In this document: piece by piece, positions 28,736-36,794 of the stretch
Layout: every line of letters begins with the position of its first letter
Position numbering within the stretch: position 1 is the first letter of the stretch
DNA from: Ignavibacteria bacterium
Lineage (GTDB): Bacteria > Bacteroidota > Ignavibacteria > Tepidaquicellales > Tepidaquicellaceae
DNA: 64,000 nt
NCBI GenBank assembly: GCA_016709315.1
Contig: JADJMZ010000007.1
Coordinates: 370,843 to 434,842 of the forward strand
Reading direction: 5' to 3'
The notes under the pieces: generated by a model
What the model saw: only the letters and a program-made list of their open reading frames with translations
The model's database searches: none
Told to the model about the DNA's origin: nothing
Program-made: the position numbers and the translations under genes

Positions 28736-29380
28736 ATGGAAGTAATCACAGAATTTTTTAGTAAACTCGGTAACCTTGAAGAATTAATCAAATGGGGCGG
28801 GCTTACAGTACTTATAATTATAATATTTGCCGAGACAGGACTTCTAATCGGGTTTTTCCTTCCCGGTGATTCCCTTCTTATTACAGCAGGGCTGATTGCT
28901 GCGCAGGGTTATCTTGATATAACAGTTTTGAATTTAAGTCTCATCATAGCAGCTATTGCAGGAGATCAGGTCGGATATTTATTTGGAAAAAAGACCGGAC
29001 CAAAATTATTCAACAGAGAGAAATCATTGCTGTTTAATAAAGATCATCTTATAAAAGCAAAACATTTTTACGAAAAATACGGCGGAAGAGCAATCATCTA
29101 TGCGCGCTTTGTTCCTTTTGCAAGAACGTTCGCTCCTATTGTTGCAGGTATAGGTGATATGAATTACAGAAAATTTATTTCTTATAATATTTTCGGTGGT
29201 ATATTCTGGGTATTGTCAATGACCCTGCTCGGATATTTTTTCGGTAATATTCCGTTTGTTAAGAAGAATTTCGAATTTGTTATTATTGGAGTGATAGTTT
29301 TATCAGTGCTTCCGGTAGTGATCGGATATTTAAAACACAGGAAAGAGTCTAAATTAAACGCTGAGGAAATGGAAGTTTAA
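28736..29380 (+). CDS. DedA family membrane protein
   Basis: A 214-residue inner-membrane protein of the DedA/VTT superfamily. Typical features are an early hydrophobic segment with FAETGLLIGFFLPGDSLL, the motif GDQVGYLFGKKTG, the re-entrant segment YGGRAIIYARFVPFARTFAPIVAG and two C-terminal helices. Family members act as lipid scramblases or flippases for undecaprenyl phosphate or phosphatidylethanolamine and support membrane homeostasis. It converges tail-to-tail, without a gap, with the flippase-like gene on the minus strand. Confidence 0.9.
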   Translation: MEVITEFFSKLGNLEELIKWGGLTVLIIIIFAETGLLIGFFLPGDSLLITAGLIAAQGYLDITVLNLSLIIAAIAGDQVGYLFGKKTGPKLFNREKSLLFNKDHLIKAKHFYEKYGGRAIIYARFVPFARTFAPIVAGIGDMNYRKFISYNIFGGIFWVLSMTLLGYFFGNIPFVKKNFEFVIIGVIVLSVLPVVIGYLKHRKESKLNAEEMEV

Positions 29381-30415
29381 TTATTTGATAATTTCAGATT
29401 CTTCAATAATCTTAGCTTTCTTTATATTGAGATTTTCTTTAACAAAATAATAAACACCGACAATTATTAATCCAAGCAAACCGAGTAAATGACTGACTGT
29501 TGCAAATCCGAAAGCCGCTTCTTTATCAACACCGTAAATGTTTACAAGAGTAGCTGTGGCAAACAGATGATAAATGCCGGCTGAATTAGCCGGCAAAGGT
29601 ATGGTCATTGCAAATGTGATCATCGTTAGCACAAGATTTGCATCGAATAAATTCATATCAATGTTAAATGCTGTCAATGTCAGATATGTAGAGCATACAT
29701 AACAAAGCCAAAGTATAACCGACAGAAAGATTATCTGAAAATAATACTTCGGATATCTGATAAACAAAAATCCGTTTATAAGAGAAATAAAAACTTTGTG
29801 AACTTTCTGAAATAATTTTTCAGGTAATATTTTTTTTGTAATTTTTTCGATTATTATTTCTGATTTTTCAAGATTAAAAATGATAATAATCAGGAGTATA
29901 ACAAAAGAAAGTATTATCAATGAAGTATACAAAGAAATTGCTTCAAGATTGTACTGTTCAAAAGTAGCTGAAAGCTTTTGTTTAAAGTACATCAGACAGA
30001 TACCGAATGAGATTAGCATAGAGAGCATATCAAATACTCTTTCCGCAAGTATTGTTCCGAAAGCCGAAGCTCTTGAAATTTTTTCCTTGTTCGCTAACAA
30101 AACAGGTCTGTAAATCTCTCCGCTTCTCGGAATAATGCTGTTCATCATATAACCGATCATCATTGAAGAAAAAAGATTATTCATCCCGATGTCCGGCTTT
30201 AATGGATTCAGAAAATATCTCCATCGGAGAGCTCTTACATATCCCCCGACTATTATTCCGATAAATGCGCCTGCGATTGCATAATAATAATTTGCATTCT
30301 GAAGGACGATAAACAGTTCGCTGAAATTATTTCCTCTGAAAGCAAGGTAAAGGAACAAAAATGTCAGAGAAAAAAGCAATACTGCTTTAAGTGTTTTTTT
30401 TAACTTTTCTTTCAA
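29381..30415 (-). CDS. Lysylphosphatidylglycerol-synthase-TM / flippase-like family protein
   Basis: A protein of about 344 residues with eight or more transmembrane helices, matching the UPF0104/LPG_synthase_TM family: ALRWRYFLNPLK near residue 65, a central MMIGYMMNSIIPRSGEIYRP segment and PLPANSAGIYHLF near 290. These proteins are thought to flip lipids or lipid-linked sugars. I place the start at the TTG at 30415 (reads MKEKLKKTLKAV). The longer TTG start at 30448 would put the first 11 codons inside the terminator of lolA (30421-30464). The gene ends where the convergent dedA-like gene ends. Confidence 0.82.
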   Translation of the reverse strand: MKEKLKKTLKAVLLFSLTFLFLYLAFRGNNFSELFIVLQNANYYYAIAGAFIGIIVGGYVRALRWRYFLNPLKPDIGMNNLFSSMMIGYMMNSIIPRSGEIYRPVLLANKEKISRASAFGTILAERVFDMLSMLISFGICLMYFKQKLSATFEQYNLEAISLYTSLIILSFVILLIIIIFNLEKSEIIIEKITKKILPEKLFQKVHKVFISLINGFLFIRYPKYYFQIIFLSVILWLCYVCSTYLTLTAFNIDMNLFDANLVLTMITFAMTIPLPANSAGIYHLFATATLVNIYGVDKEAAFGFATVSHLLGLLGLIIVGVYYFVKENLNIKKAKIIEESEIIK

Positions 30416-30420
30416 TGTTA

Positions 30421-30464
30421 ATAAAAAAAAAGTTAAGCAGATTAACAAATAATTTGCCTAACTT
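30421..30464 (-). terminator. Rho-independent terminator of the lolA-side transcript
   Basis: AAGTTAAGCA (30430-30439) pairs with TGCCTAACTT (30455-30464), ten pairs with one G-U, and on the minus strand it is followed by nine T residues. It lies 31 bp after the lolA-like stop codon and just before the flippase-like gene. Confidence 0.75.
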
Positions 30465-30494
30465 ATTACTGAATATTATTTATATTTTTAATTG

Positions 30495-31121
30495 TTATCT
30501 TAAATCTATGACTTCCACTCCGGCCGGGGGTGAGAAACTAAATTTAGAAGAACTTACTCCGGCATCCAGTGAAATATCTTTTAATGAATAAGTATTAGTT
30601 GATTCAGTTGTGACTACGTTTATCTTTCTTATCAGATATTCGTTTTTATCAATCCAGATCTTAGCGGATTTTACAGAACCTCCGCTTCTCGGAGAAAGTT
30701 TTATTACATAACAGCTCACTCCACCAACATTATCTTCACCTTCTAAATCGGAATAAAAATTTTCGGGATAATTAAAGAGAAATTTATTTGGTGAAAAAGT
30801 ATTTCCGTCTTCCTTATAATTGTCAATGATTACCTGCTTCTTCCTAGGAGAGTATGACCATGAAGTCTGACCGTCGGTGATAATAATCTGACCTCCGGTT
30901 TCGATTCTGTATTTATTATTCTTTTTAATGTAAATGGTACCCGACGATGAACTAGCTCTTCCGCCTGAACCTTTTAATGTTTGACTAAAAACTGCTTTAG
31001 CGTCAGTAATGTTTTCATAAGTTGACTGGACTTTTTTAATTATCTCCTGTGAATCCTGCGCAATAGAATAATTAGCTATGAAAAAAATGAAAAGTAATGT
31101 TACTGGTTTTATATATCTCAT
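30495..31121 (-). CDS. lolA: Outer-membrane lipoprotein carrier protein LolA
   Basis: A 208-residue periplasmic protein with a signal peptide (ends near NYSIAQ). The mature sequence starts with SQEIIKKVQSTYENI and AVFSQTLKG, then SSGTIYIKKNNKYRIE and ITDGQTSWSYSPRKKQV, the LolA half-barrel pattern. It shuttles lipoproteins from the inner-membrane LolCDE complex to the outer membrane. A LolB-like gene is absent, as is usual in this phylum. It is followed by a terminator and lies 63 bp downstream of a DUF3108 gene. Confidence 0.85.
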   Translation of the reverse strand: MRYIKPVTLLFIFFIANYSIAQDSQEIIKKVQSTYENITDAKAVFSQTLKGSGGRASSSSGTIYIKKNNKYRIETGGQIIITDGQTSWSYSPRKKQVIIDNYKEDGNTFSPNKFLFNYPENFYSDLEGEDNVGGVSCYVIKLSPRSGGSVKSAKIWIDKNEYLIRKINVVTTESTNTYSLKDISLDAGVSSSKFSFSPPAGVEVIDLR

Positions 31122-31184
31122 GAGTAATTTAATTTAATTAAAAATAGAGAAACAGACTGTTGTATTCAAATCAATAAATTATCT

Positions 31185-31961
31185 TTATGGTTTCCATCCC
31201 GCTCTGCGGAAAGAATCAAGCTCAAGTGTCACATTGCCTATTATAACATTCATCTGTGCTTTTAACGGGATCCTCGCTTCATCATATGAAAACCATCCCA
31301 CAAACTCTCCTGATAATCCGAATACACCCTCAAAATTTGCAACCCCATTGCACCTCACAGTTAAAATATCATGACTGAAAAGATCAATTGACGTATTATC
31401 TTTTTTAGAAGAGAAGTAATAATTAACTGATGTTTCTGCTTCATTCATAAATACCGGGATAATAAAATTATCGGAAGCATAGGAATTTAATCTTGCCTTA
31501 TAAAACAGTGATAATCCGTCCTGAAATTTTATATTTTTGTTAAATGATATTTTTTCATCTTTTTCAATATTACCTTTGTTATCTTTTCTTACATAAACAA
31601 AATTAGAATCATAATTAAATTTGTATTCAATAATAACATTTCCATCATCTTTGTATTCAGTTGCTTTAAATCTTCTTGAATACAAATCCATTCCCTGGAA
31701 TACCATTTCAGATTCAAACACACTGTTTAAACTCACAAATGGAATACCTTTGAAAGTTTTCATTTCTGAGCGTGAATTGAAAACTATTTTATCACCTTCA
31801 GTTTTCCTTGAAATAATTTTCATCTTTACTTCACCTAGTTTTATGAAACCGTAATATACAATGTAATTTAACTCTTCTCCCTCATTAAGGACTTCTTTCT
31901 GAGCAAAAGAAATGTTTGCGATAATTCCATAAAACAATATTAGAAATAATAATCTTTTCAA
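31185..31961 (-). CDS. DUF3108 domain-containing secreted protein
   Basis: A 258-residue protein with a signal peptide (ends near NISFAQ). It matches DUF3108: EGEELNYIVYYGFIKLGEVKM at the start of the mature region, FKFNYDS-type strand repeats and the end FDEARIPLKAQMNVIIGNVTLELDSF. The family folds as an outer-membrane-associated beta-sandwich; its role is unknown. It starts with a TTG codon preceded by AGGAAAGGA, a good ribosome-binding site for this genome. The next gene upstream is a paralog with the same domain, so the pair arose by duplication. Confidence 0.82.
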   Translation of the reverse strand: MKRLLFLILFYGIIANISFAQKEVLNEGEELNYIVYYGFIKLGEVKMKIISRKTEGDKIVFNSRSEMKTFKGIPFVSLNSVFESEMVFQGMDLYSRRFKATEYKDDGNVIIEYKFNYDSNFVYVRKDNKGNIEKDEKISFNKNIKFQDGLSLFYKARLNSYASDNFIIPVFMNEAETSVNYYFSSKKDNTSIDLFSHDILTVRCNGVANFEGVFGLSGEFVGWFSYDEARIPLKAQMNVIIGNVTLELDSFRRAGWKP

Positions 31962-32022
31962 AATAATCCTTTCCTTTCTTAAAAATCTCTGAACTTAAAA
32001 TTCCGAATAATTAATACCTGAC

Positions 32023-32832
32023 TTATTTTAAAAAAGCAGGGGGAGTCCATTTGTTTTTTTTATAAGAAATCAATTCCCATACTACATTTCCTAATGATGA
32101 ATTAAAATACGCTTTGATCGGAACTCTGTATTCATCATCAGAAAGAAGTATAAGAAATTCACCTTTGATACCGAATAATCCCGTAAAGTCACATGTGCCT
32201 TCCATTTTAATGACTCCAATATCATAATAATATTTTTCAATTTTCACTACAGTCTTATTCACATTAAAAGAATACCGGACAGACGATTCTTCAGAATTAA
32301 CAAACACAGGAATATTGTAATTTTTATTTGTAAAAGAATTAATCCTCGCTCCGTAATGCCAGCATAACTCATCTTTATACAAAACATTATCCTTAATTAT
32401 CACTCTGTCATTTTTTTCTATATTCCCATCGGTATCTTTATTGATTTTAACGAATTTTTTCGGATAATTAAATCTGTAATCAGTCCTTGTTATTGACCTG
32501 TCTTTAAAATCTGTTTCAAAATAGTTACGCGAAAACAATTCTTTTTCATCTGACTCCATTTCAGATTCATAAATTTCATTTAATTTCAGGAATGGAACTT
32601 CAGGGTAGGTTTTTACTTCAAGTTTTGAATTATAAAAAATTTTTTTACCCTCTTTTCTCGAATTAGATAAAATGAATTTTACATAACCTAACTTTATAAA
32701 TCCGAATGATACTTCATACTGCAATTCTTCTCCGACATCAAGAACCTTTTCCTGAGAATAAGCTTCATTTGAATTAAAAATGCAAATTAAAGCTATCGAA
32801 ATGAAGCTTATTCTGATCTGTTGAAAAGGCAT
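32023..32832 (-). CDS. DUF3108 domain-containing secreted protein (paralog)
   Basis: A 269-residue paralog of the downstream gene with a signal peptide (ends near NEAYSQ). The mature part starts DVGEELQYEVSFGFIKLGYVKF, closely matching the sister protein, and ends DEYRVPIKAYFNSSLGNVVWEL. The role is unknown, but the location between an S41 protease and LolA points to envelope biogenesis. The start codon is 7 bp from the stop of the protease gene, so the two are almost surely co-transcribed. Confidence 0.82.
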   Translation of the reverse strand: MPFQQIRISFISIALICIFNSNEAYSQEKVLDVGEELQYEVSFGFIKLGYVKFILSNSRKEGKKIFYNSKLEVKTYPEVPFLKLNEIYESEMESDEKELFSRNYFETDFKDRSITRTDYRFNYPKKFVKINKDTDGNIEKNDRVIIKDNVLYKDELCWHYGARINSFTNKNYNIPVFVNSEESSVRYSFNVNKTVVKIEKYYYDIGVIKMEGTCDFTGLFGIKGEFLILLSDDEYRVPIKAYFNSSLGNVVWELISYKKNKWTPPAFLK

Positions 32833-32839
32833 TGTAGTA

Positions 32840-34432
32840 TTATTGTTTCAGCTTAGATAATTTTATGGCTTCATCAAATAACATAATTCCTTTCATAAAC
32901 TGTTCATCACTGCCTACATATACTTCATAACTCCCGTTGTTACCCCAGATGTCTCTTGCTATAAGAAATTTTATGGATGTCTTTATGAAGTCAAGGTCTT
33001 TATCGAATTCACTCTGATTATATTTAATATCCTTATCAGCCGCCAGATTTTTTAAATCACCAAGCATTGCATCATCAACATTAAAATTATCTCTGAATTG
33101 TTTAGGGGTCTGATAAGCTTTTTCTATATTACTTCTGTTTGCAGCCATATATCTTTCTGTGAAAATATAAAAAAGATTAAGCCGTCTCAACTGTACTGTA
33201 TAATCAGTCAGCGTATCCAGTTTAATAATAAAATCAGGAGTAATACCGCCGCCGCCAAAAACAGTTCTTCCACCCATTGTCTTGAATTCCGGTCTTGTTG
33301 AATCCTGAATATCATTTTTATGATCGAAATTGTCTCCTTCTATATCCGTAACCGCTGTTTTATTATATTTACTGCCTTCATAAGGCTTTTGAATTAATCT
33401 TCCTGAAGGAGTATAATATCTTGCTGTTGTAACCCTGAATGCAGATCCGTCAGGCAAATCGAATTGTCTTTGCACAAGTCCTTTTCCGAAAGTATTTTCA
33501 CCTACTATCAATCCCCTGTCCCAATCCTGCACCGCTCCTGAAACTATTTCACTTGCAGAAGCTGATCCGCCGTTTACTAAAACAATCATTGGAATGTCTG
33601 TAAAACTTCCGCCTTCCGATACATACTCTTCATTGAAATCTCTTATTCTGCTTTTTGTATAAACTATTTTTTTACCTGCTGGAATAAATTCACTTGCCAT
33701 TTTAAATGCCTGGTCGAGATATCCACCCGGATCCCCGCGCAAGTCAAGTACAACTTTTTTCATTCCTTTATTTTTCAGATCACCCATTGCCTTCATAAAT
33801 TCATTATAAGTAGTAGCGGCAAATCTCGAAACTTTTACATATCCTATTTCATCATTATACATAAACGAAGCATCAACACTGTATATTGGTATCTGGTCTC
33901 TGATAATTTCAAATTCTAACGGAGAATTTACTCCGGCTCTTACAATTGTAATTACAACCTTTGTTCCCTTAGGTCCTTTTAATTTTTTAGGCACATCATC
34001 TCTTGCTATTTTTACTGAACTCTTTCCGTCAATTTTTACAATCTTATCACCTGCAAGTATTCCGAGTTTTTCTGAAGGTCCGCCGCTAATTGGAGAAACT
34101 ATTGTCAAAGTGTCATTTACAATATCAAATTCAACTCCTATTCCATCAAAACTTCCCTGGAAATCTTCGTTTACTCTTTTTAACTGTTCAGCGCTAATAT
34201 AAACTGAGTGTGGATCCAAACCATCTAACATTCCTTTAATTGCATCTTCAGTTAATTTTTGAGAATCTACATCGTCCACGTAATATCTTGAAGTTACCTC
34301 CAATGCATCATTAAATTTTCTTACTTGTGAAGATATTTTATCATCCGACACCGCATTTTGAATCTTCATACCTATAAAGACTCCTGCAATGAGAAGAATA
34401 ATTGAAACGGGGATTATAAATTTTTTGCTCAT
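32840..34432 (-). CDS. S41 family C-terminal processing peptidase (CtpA-like)
   Basis: A 530-residue protease if started at the ATG at 34432 (MSKKFIIPVSIILL), which gives a clean N-terminal membrane anchor or signal sequence; a longer ATG start at 34465 exists but adds a charged stretch in front of it. A PDZ domain (about 90-170) contains FDGIGVEFDI and GGPSEKLGILAGDKIVKIDG. The protease core shows LDLRGDPGGYLDQA, the catalytic Ser in GGSASASEI (Ser292) and Lys in FGKGLVQ (Lys317). It cuts periplasmic proteins near the C-terminus. It heads the minus-strand group with DUF3108, DUF3108 and lolA. Confidence 0.92.
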   Translation of the reverse strand: MSKKFIIPVSIILLIAGVFIGMKIQNAVSDDKISSQVRKFNDALEVTSRYYVDDVDSQKLTEDAIKGMLDGLDPHSVYISAEQLKRVNEDFQGSFDGIGVEFDIVNDTLTIVSPISGGPSEKLGILAGDKIVKIDGKSSVKIARDDVPKKLKGPKGTKVVITIVRAGVNSPLEFEIIRDQIPIYSVDASFMYNDEIGYVKVSRFAATTYNEFMKAMGDLKNKGMKKVVLDLRGDPGGYLDQAFKMASEFIPAGKKIVYTKSRIRDFNEEYVSEGGSFTDIPMIVLVNGGSASASEIVSGAVQDWDRGLIVGENTFGKGLVQRQFDLPDGSAFRVTTARYYTPSGRLIQKPYEGSKYNKTAVTDIEGDNFDHKNDIQDSTRPEFKTMGGRTVFGGGGITPDFIIKLDTLTDYTVQLRRLNLFYIFTERYMAANRSNIEKAYQTPKQFRDNFNVDDAMLGDLKNLAADKDIKYNQSEFDKDLDFIKTSIKFLIARDIWGNNGSYEVYVGSDEQFMKGIMLFDEAIKLSKLKQ

Positions 34433-34672
34433 TTTATATTTGTGATTTATTTTTTTAAAATACATTATTAAGATATTATAAAAAATGCTAATGTTGCGTT
34501 AATTGTTCCATTCTCATTAAATTAAATGTTTGATTTTAATTCTCTGAACAAAAAATCAATTAATTTTGTATTGACTTAAAGACTTAAAATAAACATTATT
34601 ACAAAAATTTACGGGGGATTATGAAAGAATGTTTACTCTTTTAAGCAATTTAAAGTAAACCTAAATCTAATT

Positions 34673-35701
34673 ATGAAATCATTTAAATTTAAGGCAATTG
34701 TAATAATTCTGTTATCTGTTATTTCTTTGCAAGAAAGTTTTTCTCAGGGAAGTGGTAACAAATACGCCGGTGAGTTCCTGTCTATCGGTGTCGGCGGAAG
34801 AGCAAAAGGCATGGGCGGAGCTTATGTTGCGCTTGTAAATGATGTAACCTCAGGTTACTGGAATCCCGGATCGCTTGCAAAAATTAATTATCCCCAGTTC
34901 TCTCTTATGCATGATGCGCAATTCGGAAATCTTATCAATTATGATTACGGCTCAGTTGGAATTCCATTCGGAACAAATGCATCACTCGGTCTGAGTCTTA
35001 TCAGAATGGGAATTGATGACATATCGGATACCAGAAACGCTCTTATTGATCTTAACGGAAATGGTATTCTGGATCCCGGCGAAAGACTTGATCCTGATAA
35101 GATAACTAAATTCAGTACTTCAGATTATGCTGTTTATGTTACCTACTCAAAAAAGCAGTCTGAAAAATTTTCTTATGGAGCTAATCTAAAAATTATTCGA
35201 AGAAATATAGCGGAAGAAGGCGCATGGGGTCTGGGTTTTGACGTAGGCGCAAGATATAATCCTTTCGGCAGTTTTTTTCTGGGAGCAAATCTGCAGGACC
35301 TTACCACTACTTATCTTTCCTGGTCAACCGGAAAAAAAGAAGTTATTTCTCCTACAGCTAAAATCGGAACTGCTTATCAGATTGAATTTCTCAAAGGAAT
35401 ACTTACCCCGGCTCTTGATTTTGATGTTAGATTTGAAAACAGAAAATCAAGCGCTAATGCAAATTTAGGACCTGTCAGTTTTGATATGCATGCCGGTCTG
35501 GAATATTCATTTAAAGATATGATCAGCATCAGAACTGGTTATAATGAACTTGGCAATCTTACTCTCGGCGCAGGTGTCAAATTCCCTAAGATTAATATTG
35601 ATTATTCATTCTCTAAATTTGACGGGCTGGAAGAACTTGGTAACAGTCATGTATTGTCACTGATCTTTACCCTTGAAGAAGATAAATTTCAAAGAAAGTA
35701 A
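34673..35701 (+). CDS. PorV/PorQ family outer-membrane protein
   Basis: A 342-residue outer-membrane beta-barrel with a signal peptide (ends near QESFSQG). The N-terminus of the mature protein, FLSIGVGGRAKGMGGAYVAL followed by DVTSGYWNPGSLA, is the hallmark of the PorV/PorQ (UPF0164) family. PorV is the shuttle that recognises cargo sorting domains in type IX secretion, which fits the six CTD-bearing proteins in the window; other family members have no proven role. A calcium-binding-like loop, DLNGNGILDPGERLD, sits in one extracellular loop. It is followed by a strong terminator. Confidence 0.85.
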   Translation: MKSFKFKAIVIILLSVISLQESFSQGSGNKYAGEFLSIGVGGRAKGMGGAYVALVNDVTSGYWNPGSLAKINYPQFSLMHDAQFGNLINYDYGSVGIPFGTNASLGLSLIRMGIDDISDTRNALIDLNGNGILDPGERLDPDKITKFSTSDYAVYVTYSKKQSEKFSYGANLKIIRRNIAEEGAWGLGFDVGARYNPFGSFFLGANLQDLTTTYLSWSTGKKEVISPTAKIGTAYQIEFLKGILTPALDFDVRFENRKSSANANLGPVSFDMHAGLEYSFKDMISIRTGYNELGNLTLGAGVKFPKINIDYSFSKFDGLEELGNSHVLSLIFTLEEDKFQRK

Positions 35702-35723
35702 AATTTTAATTAAGTAGAAACTT

Positions 35724-35758
35724 AAAACCTTGCTAAAATTTTAGCAAGGTTTTTTTTT
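35724..35758 (+). terminator. Rho-independent terminator of the PorV/PorQ-like gene
   Basis: AAAACCTTGCTAAAA and TTTTAGCAAGGTTTT form a perfect 15-bp inverted repeat, followed by a run of T residues. It lies 23 bp after the stop codon. Confidence 0.95.
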
Positions 35759-35777
35759 CATAATTTTAAACCACGAA

Positions 35778-36743
35778 TTGAGTTTGAATAAAACAGGAAT
35801 CGCAGTTCACGGCGGTGCAGGCACTATCCTGAAGTCTTCAATGACACCCGATAAAGAAATTTCCTACAAAAACGGTCTGAAAGAAGCAGTTCTGATTGGA
35901 TGGGAAGTTATCCGTAATAATGGAACTGCTCTCGATGCTGTTGAGAAAACTGTTCAGTCACTTGAGGATAATCCCCTTTTCAATGCCGGCAAGGGTTCCG
36001 TTTTTACAAATGAAGGAAAGCACAGTATGGATGCTTCTATTATGGATGGCAAAACTCTTAAAGCGGGATGCGTTTCATCTGTTTCAAATATTAAAAATCC
36101 GGTTTTACTTGCAAGAAAAATAATGGATGAATCAGATTTTGTATTATTAAGCGGTAAGGGAGCGGAAGAATTTGCAAAAATTCACGGACTTGAATTTGAA
36201 AGCGATGAGTATTTTTATAATGAATACAGATTTCAGCAGTATCAGAAAGCATTGAAGGAAAATAAATATCAGCTCGATCATTCCGAAGACTCATCTGGTA
36301 AACTTTCTTTTTTATCGGATGAAAAAAAATTCGGAACTGTAGGAGCAGTGGCTCTTGATAACTTTGGAAACTTGGCCGCCTGTACATCAACAGGTGGAAT
36401 GACAAATACAAAATTCGGAAGGATCGGTGATACCCCTATCATAGGCGCCGGTACTTATGCAAATAATAAAACATGCGCAGTTTCATGTACGGGAGATGGA
36501 GAATTTTTTATAAGAACAGTTGCTGCATATAATGTTTCTTCGCTCGTCGAACTAAAAGGATTATCACTTGAAGATGCATGCCGGGAAGTTGTTCACAGAA
36601 CATTAAAAAACACAGGCGGTGAAGGCGGACTTATAGCAATAGATAAAAATGGAAACATTGTCATGAGTTTTAATTCGGAAGGTATGTACAGGGCATTTAC
36701 TAAAAATGGTAAAGACATTGAAATTAAAATTTATAAAGATTAA
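35778..36743 (+). CDS. Isoaspartyl peptidase / L-asparaginase (Ntn hydrolase)
   Basis: A 321-residue Ntn-hydrolase of the plant-type asparaginase family, which cleaves isoaspartyl dipeptides and asparagine. It opens with GIAVHGGAGTI, has NPLFNAGKGSVFT and MDASIMDG, and the self-cleaving catalytic threonine in FGTVGAVALD (Thr187) with the substrate-binding GGMTNTKFGRIGDTPIIGAGTYA region just after it (shown here only as family pattern). No signal peptide is present, so it is cytoplasmic. The start is TTG at 35778, giving MSLNKTGIAV. It follows the PorV terminator and has its own leader. Confidence 0.92.
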   Translation: MSLNKTGIAVHGGAGTILKSSMTPDKEISYKNGLKEAVLIGWEVIRNNGTALDAVEKTVQSLEDNPLFNAGKGSVFTNEGKHSMDASIMDGKTLKAGCVSSVSNIKNPVLLARKIMDESDFVLLSGKGAEEFAKIHGLEFESDEYFYNEYRFQQYQKALKENKYQLDHSEDSSGKLSFLSDEKKFGTVGAVALDNFGNLAACTSTGGMTNTKFGRIGDTPIIGAGTYANNKTCAVSCTGDGEFFIRTVAAYNVSSLVELKGLSLEDACREVVHRTLKNTGGEGGLIAIDKNGNIVMSFNSEGMYRAFTKNGKDIEIKIYKD

Positions 36744-36794
36744 AATACTGCAATCTCAGCTCATACATTTAAATTAATTTCTAAAATCATTCAA

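Noticed and set aside
30415..30448. Longer TTG start for the flippase-like protein
   Set aside because: The first 11 codons fall in a terminator stem and T run; the TTG at 30415 fits better.
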